DNA of 64,000 bases, taken from Bacillus yapensis (GTDB lineage Bacteria > Bacillota > Bacilli > Bacillales > Cytobacillaceae). Every line of letters starts with the position of its first letter. The first letter of the stretch is position 1. The notes beneath the pieces were generated by a model. The model was not told the origin of the DNA, did not search any database, and saw nothing but the letters and a program-made list of their open reading frames with translations. The position numbers and the translations under genes are program-made. This document shows positions 61,582 to 64,000 of the stretch, one piece after another. The stretch lies in contig NZ_SUND01000013.1 of NCBI RefSeq assembly GCF_005280205.1, positions 62,001 through 126,000 of the forward strand, written 5' to 3'.

Positions 61582-63690
61582 ATGTTTGAACAAGCTGAAC
61601 AGCTTTTGCAATCTTATTTTGGCTATTCTTCGTTTCGAAAGGGACAAGAAGAAGCTATCCGTTCCGTTTTAGCGGAAAGAGATACAGTCTGTGTCATGCC
61701 AACAGGAGGCGGGAAGTCGATTTGCTACCAGATTCCCGCTCTTGTTTTACCGGGTACGACCATCGTTATCTCACCTCTGATTTCCTTAATGAAGGATCAG
61801 GTCGATACACTTCTACAGGTTGGGGTTCCAGCAACCTATATTAATAGTTCTATTTCAGTTCAAGAGGCGAACGAGCGCATGAACGAGGCGAGGGAGGGCA
61901 AGTACAAGCTCATATATATTGCTCCCGAGCGTCTAGAATCCTATGACTTTATTGAACGCTTAGAAGGGCTTGAGATTCCGCTTGTTGCCGTTGATGAAGC
62001 TCACTGTATCTCGCAATGGGGACATGATTTTCGTCCGAGCTATCTTCATATTCAAAAGTTAATTGATCGTCTCCCGCATAAACCAATCGTGATGGCTTTA
62101 ACCGCTACGGCAACTCCACAGGTTCGCGCTGATATTTGTAAAACCCTCCAAATTGCTGAACAAAATACCATTATTACAGGATTTGCAAGGGAAAACTTAT
62201 CGTTTCAGGTGATCAAAGGACAGGACCGCTATGCTTTTTTACGAAACTATGTAAAAAAGAATGAGCAGGAAGGCGGCATTATTTACGCTGCCACAAGAAA
62301 AGTAGTTGACCAGTTGTATGAAAAGCTTCAAAAAGAAGGAATTGCTGTTGGACGCTATCATGCTGGCATGAACGATAGCGATCGTCACCACGAGCAGGAG
62401 AAATTTCTTCAGGATGAAACGACTGTCATGGTTGCGACCTCAGCCTTTGGAATGGGGATCGATAAATCCAATATAAGATATTGCCTTCACTATCAAATGC
62501 CGAAAAATATGGAGAGCTATTACCAAGAAGCGGGGCGTGCTGGCCGTGATGGTCTAGACAGTGAATGTATCCTTTTATACTCTTCGCAGGATGTGCAGGT
62601 TCAAAGATTCCTCATTGACCAATCTGCAGATGAGAGAAGAATTGCTGGTGAGCTTGAAAAGCTTCAATCGATGGTCGATTATTGCCATACGGAAAGCTGC
62701 TTGCAGTCTTCTATTCTCGAATATTTCGGTGATAGTGCTGGGGAAGACTGTGGTCGTTGTGGGAATTGTACCGATTCTCGTTCAACAGTCGATGTCACGA
62801 GGGAAGCCCAAATGGTTTTATCGTGCATCATCCGGATGGGGCAACGCTTTGGGAAGACCGCTGTTGCTCAAGTTTTAACAGGATCGAAGAATAAGAAAAT
62901 CATTGAATTAAGATTTGATAAATTACCGACTTATGGGATTTTAAAAGAAATGAGTACGAAGGATGCGAGTGAATTCATTGAGTTTCTCATTTCGCAGGAT
63001 TTAATTGGCGTTGAGCAAGGTGCCTATCCAACCATCTTTGTAACACCGGCAGGGAAGAATGTTTTACTTGGAAAACAATTAGTTCATCGAAAAGAAATCA
63101 TTGAAGTCGTTCAGATATCTACAAAGGATCCACTGTTTGAATTACTTCGTGAGGTTCGAAAAACAATTGCCGACCAAGAAAAGGTTCCGCCATTTGTCAT
63201 CTTTTCCGATGCGGCCATCAAGGATATGTGTGTGAAATTGCCACTGAGCCCAGATGAATTTCTGCAGGTCAATGGGGTAGGGGAAATGAAGCTTAAGAAG
63301 TATGGGGATGCCTTTATCCAGGCCATTCTCGAGTTTTGCGAAGCGAATCCAGAACGTAAGAGTGAAGCTCCAATAATGAACGCAGCGACAAAGAAAAAGA
63401 AGCCGGAGAAAAACTCTCATCTCGAGACCTATGAGCTTTTTAAAGAGGGATTATCTGTTTCAGAGATTGCGAAAAAGAGAGAAATGGTGACCAGCACAAT
63501 CGAGAATCATATCATGCAATGTATGGATCAAGGGATGGATATCGATTGGACAGACATTATCCCGAGTGAATACGTGCCACTTCTTGAGCAAGCGGTCGAA
63601 GCCGTTGGTCGGGAAAAGCTGAAGCCGATCAAAGAACAATTGCCGAAAGAAGTTAGTTACCTGATGATTAAGGTATTTTTGAATAAGTAA
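61582..63690 (+). CDS. recQ: ATP-dependent DNA helicase RecQ
   Basis: A 702-residue 3'-5' DNA helicase for recombination and fork repair. The N-terminal Q motif (YFGYSSFRKGQEEAI), Walker A (MPTGGGKS, near 39-46), Walker B with DEAHCISQWGHDFRPSY, and QEAGRAGRDG (motif VI) are all present. The zinc-binding RQC region has YCHTESCLQSSILEYFG...CGRCGNC, then an HRDC domain (VIFSDAAIKDMCVKLPLSPD) and a C-terminal HTH-like domain. ATG 61582 has GAGGT 8 bases upstream. The gene lies straight after the CGCCGATA array. Confidence 0.96.
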   Translation: MFEQAEQLLQSYFGYSSFRKGQEEAIRSVLAERDTVCVMPTGGGKSICYQIPALVLPGTTIVISPLISLMKDQVDTLLQVGVPATYINSSISVQEANERMNEAREGKYKLIYIAPERLESYDFIERLEGLEIPLVAVDEAHCISQWGHDFRPSYLHIQKLIDRLPHKPIVMALTATATPQVRADICKTLQIAEQNTIITGFARENLSFQVIKGQDRYAFLRNYVKKNEQEGGIIYAATRKVVDQLYEKLQKEGIAVGRYHAGMNDSDRHHEQEKFLQDETTVMVATSAFGMGIDKSNIRYCLHYQMPKNMESYYQEAGRAGRDGLDSECILLYSSQDVQVQRFLIDQSADERRIAGELEKLQSMVDYCHTESCLQSSILEYFGDSAGEDCGRCGNCTDSRSTVDVTREAQMVLSCIIRMGQRFGKTAVAQVLTGSKNKKIIELRFDKLPTYGILKEMSTKDASEFIEFLISQDLIGVEQGAYPTIFVTPAGKNVLLGKQLVHRKEIIEVVQISTKDPLFELLREVRKTIADQEKVPPFVIFSDAAIKDMCVKLPLSPDEFLQVNGVGEMKLKKYGDAFIQAILEFCEANPERKSEAPIMNAATKKKKPEKNSHLETYELFKEGLSVSEIAKKREMVTSTIENHIMQCMDQGMDIDWTDIIPSEYVPLLEQAVEAVGREKLKPIKEQLPKEVSYLMIKVFLNK

Positions 63691-63692
63691 AT

Positions 63693-63720
63693 AACTGCCC
63701 CAAAATTTGGGGCAGTTTTC
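63693..63720. terminator. Bidirectional terminator
   Basis: AACTGCCCC / GGGGCAGTT around an AT loop, followed by TT on both strands, between convergent recQ and the HAD gene. Confidence 0.75.
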
Positions 63721-63721
63721 A

Positions 63722-64000
63722 TTATCCGATAAATTGCTCTGCTCGCAACAACGGGATGACTTCACCCATTCGTTTTACGACAAGGTCAGCAGAAGTCTCG
63801 TTTCCTAAGCCATGAGGATCGATAAAGATCGTCTTACAGCCAAGTGACTGTACAGGACGGATTTCGTTGATCCAATTGTCCCCAACGCTAAGGATTTCAT
63901 CATACTGAACGTTGTAATGATTTTTGACAAATTCAAAGCGTGCGATTGTACGAGTTGGTTTTTCACCATCAAAAATTTTCAAATCGAGTAATTGATCAAG
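63722..64000 (-). CDS. HAD family hydrolase, C-terminal part (cut by window end)
   Basis: The frame is open to the window edge, so only the last 92 residues are visible. They contain the GEKPTRTIARFEFVK segment (motif III Lys) and ILSVGDNWINEIRPVQSLGC with IFIDPHG (motif IV), which identify a HAD phosphatase. The TTG at 63982 is not needed as a start because the frame continues upstream. Confidence 0.8.
   Translation of the reverse strand, partial: LDQLLDLKIFDGEKPTRTIARFEFVKNHYNVQYDEILSVGDNWINEIRPVQSLGCKTIFIDPHGLGNETSADLVVKRMGEVIPLLRAEQFIG

Overview
The window comes from a low-GC, Gram-positive, spore-forming-type Bacillaceae bacterium. The grounds are strong AGGAGG-type ribosome binding sites, frequent TTG/GTG starts, many lipoproteins, and clear Bacillus-type genes (YcnI, YkuD, PucR- and YtrA-type regulators, a CcpA-type cre site, a Rex-type operator). 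I saw no rRNA, tRNA, insertion sequence, prophage or cas gene. The content is chromosomal and rich in transport and catabolism. Both window ends cut genes.

Layout. 1-3602: a Pro/Gly-rich small protein, a GyrI-like effector-binding protein, a MerR regulator with a textbook 19-bp-spacer promoter, and a YhhX-like oxidoreductase. 3678-5958: a NarL-type two-component pair facing a copper-binding YcnI. 6059-9019: adhE with a perfect Rex/Fnr palindrome, preceded by a small unknown gene with its own imperfect copy of the site. 9188-12409: small membrane proteins, a YtrA/DUF1648 pair and a methyltransferase. 12478-17584: a catabolic module of unknown substrate (enolase-superfamily enzyme, Na+ symporter, argininosuccinate-lyase paralogue) divergent from a GntR regulator. 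17621-19278: two acetyltransferase genes, the second behind a 20-codon leader peptide and terminator. 19443-29080: glycine betaine uptake (OpuA-type) plus three successive demethylating enzymes and a PucR regulator. 29266-33837: a cre-controlled sugar ABC operon without an ATPase, ending in a DUF4185-like secreted protein. 34181-37855: an NhaC antiporter, and a DHA2 multidrug exporter with a divergent TetR regulator.

37945-38256 is an array of six 52-bp tandem units. It is followed by LysM, Pcp, UppP, DegV, YkuD and CDF genes (38385-43463). 43562-47183: a ROK regulator with two inverted-repeat operators, leading an MFS/VOC/HAD operon. 47314-53166: TraB-like, VanW, M50-like, class V aminotransferase, a small HTH protein and a MenC/acylamino-acid racemase. 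53307-58404: an XRE/membrane pair, then two paralogous amino-acid binding proteins flanking an FNT channel and followed by permease and ATPase genes. 58529-64000: an acidic lipoprotein, an MFS exporter, a HAD hydrolase, a 20-bp-period repeat array (CGCCGATA), RecQ and a partial HAD gene.

How the genes work together. The betaine block imports betaine and strips its methyl groups to glycine. The redox boxes tie adhE, its small neighbour and the FNT channel into one predicted low-oxygen response. The most unusual points are the two exact-period repeat arrays that share a CCGATA core, the leader-peptide attenuator, and the lyase/enolase module of unknown substrate.
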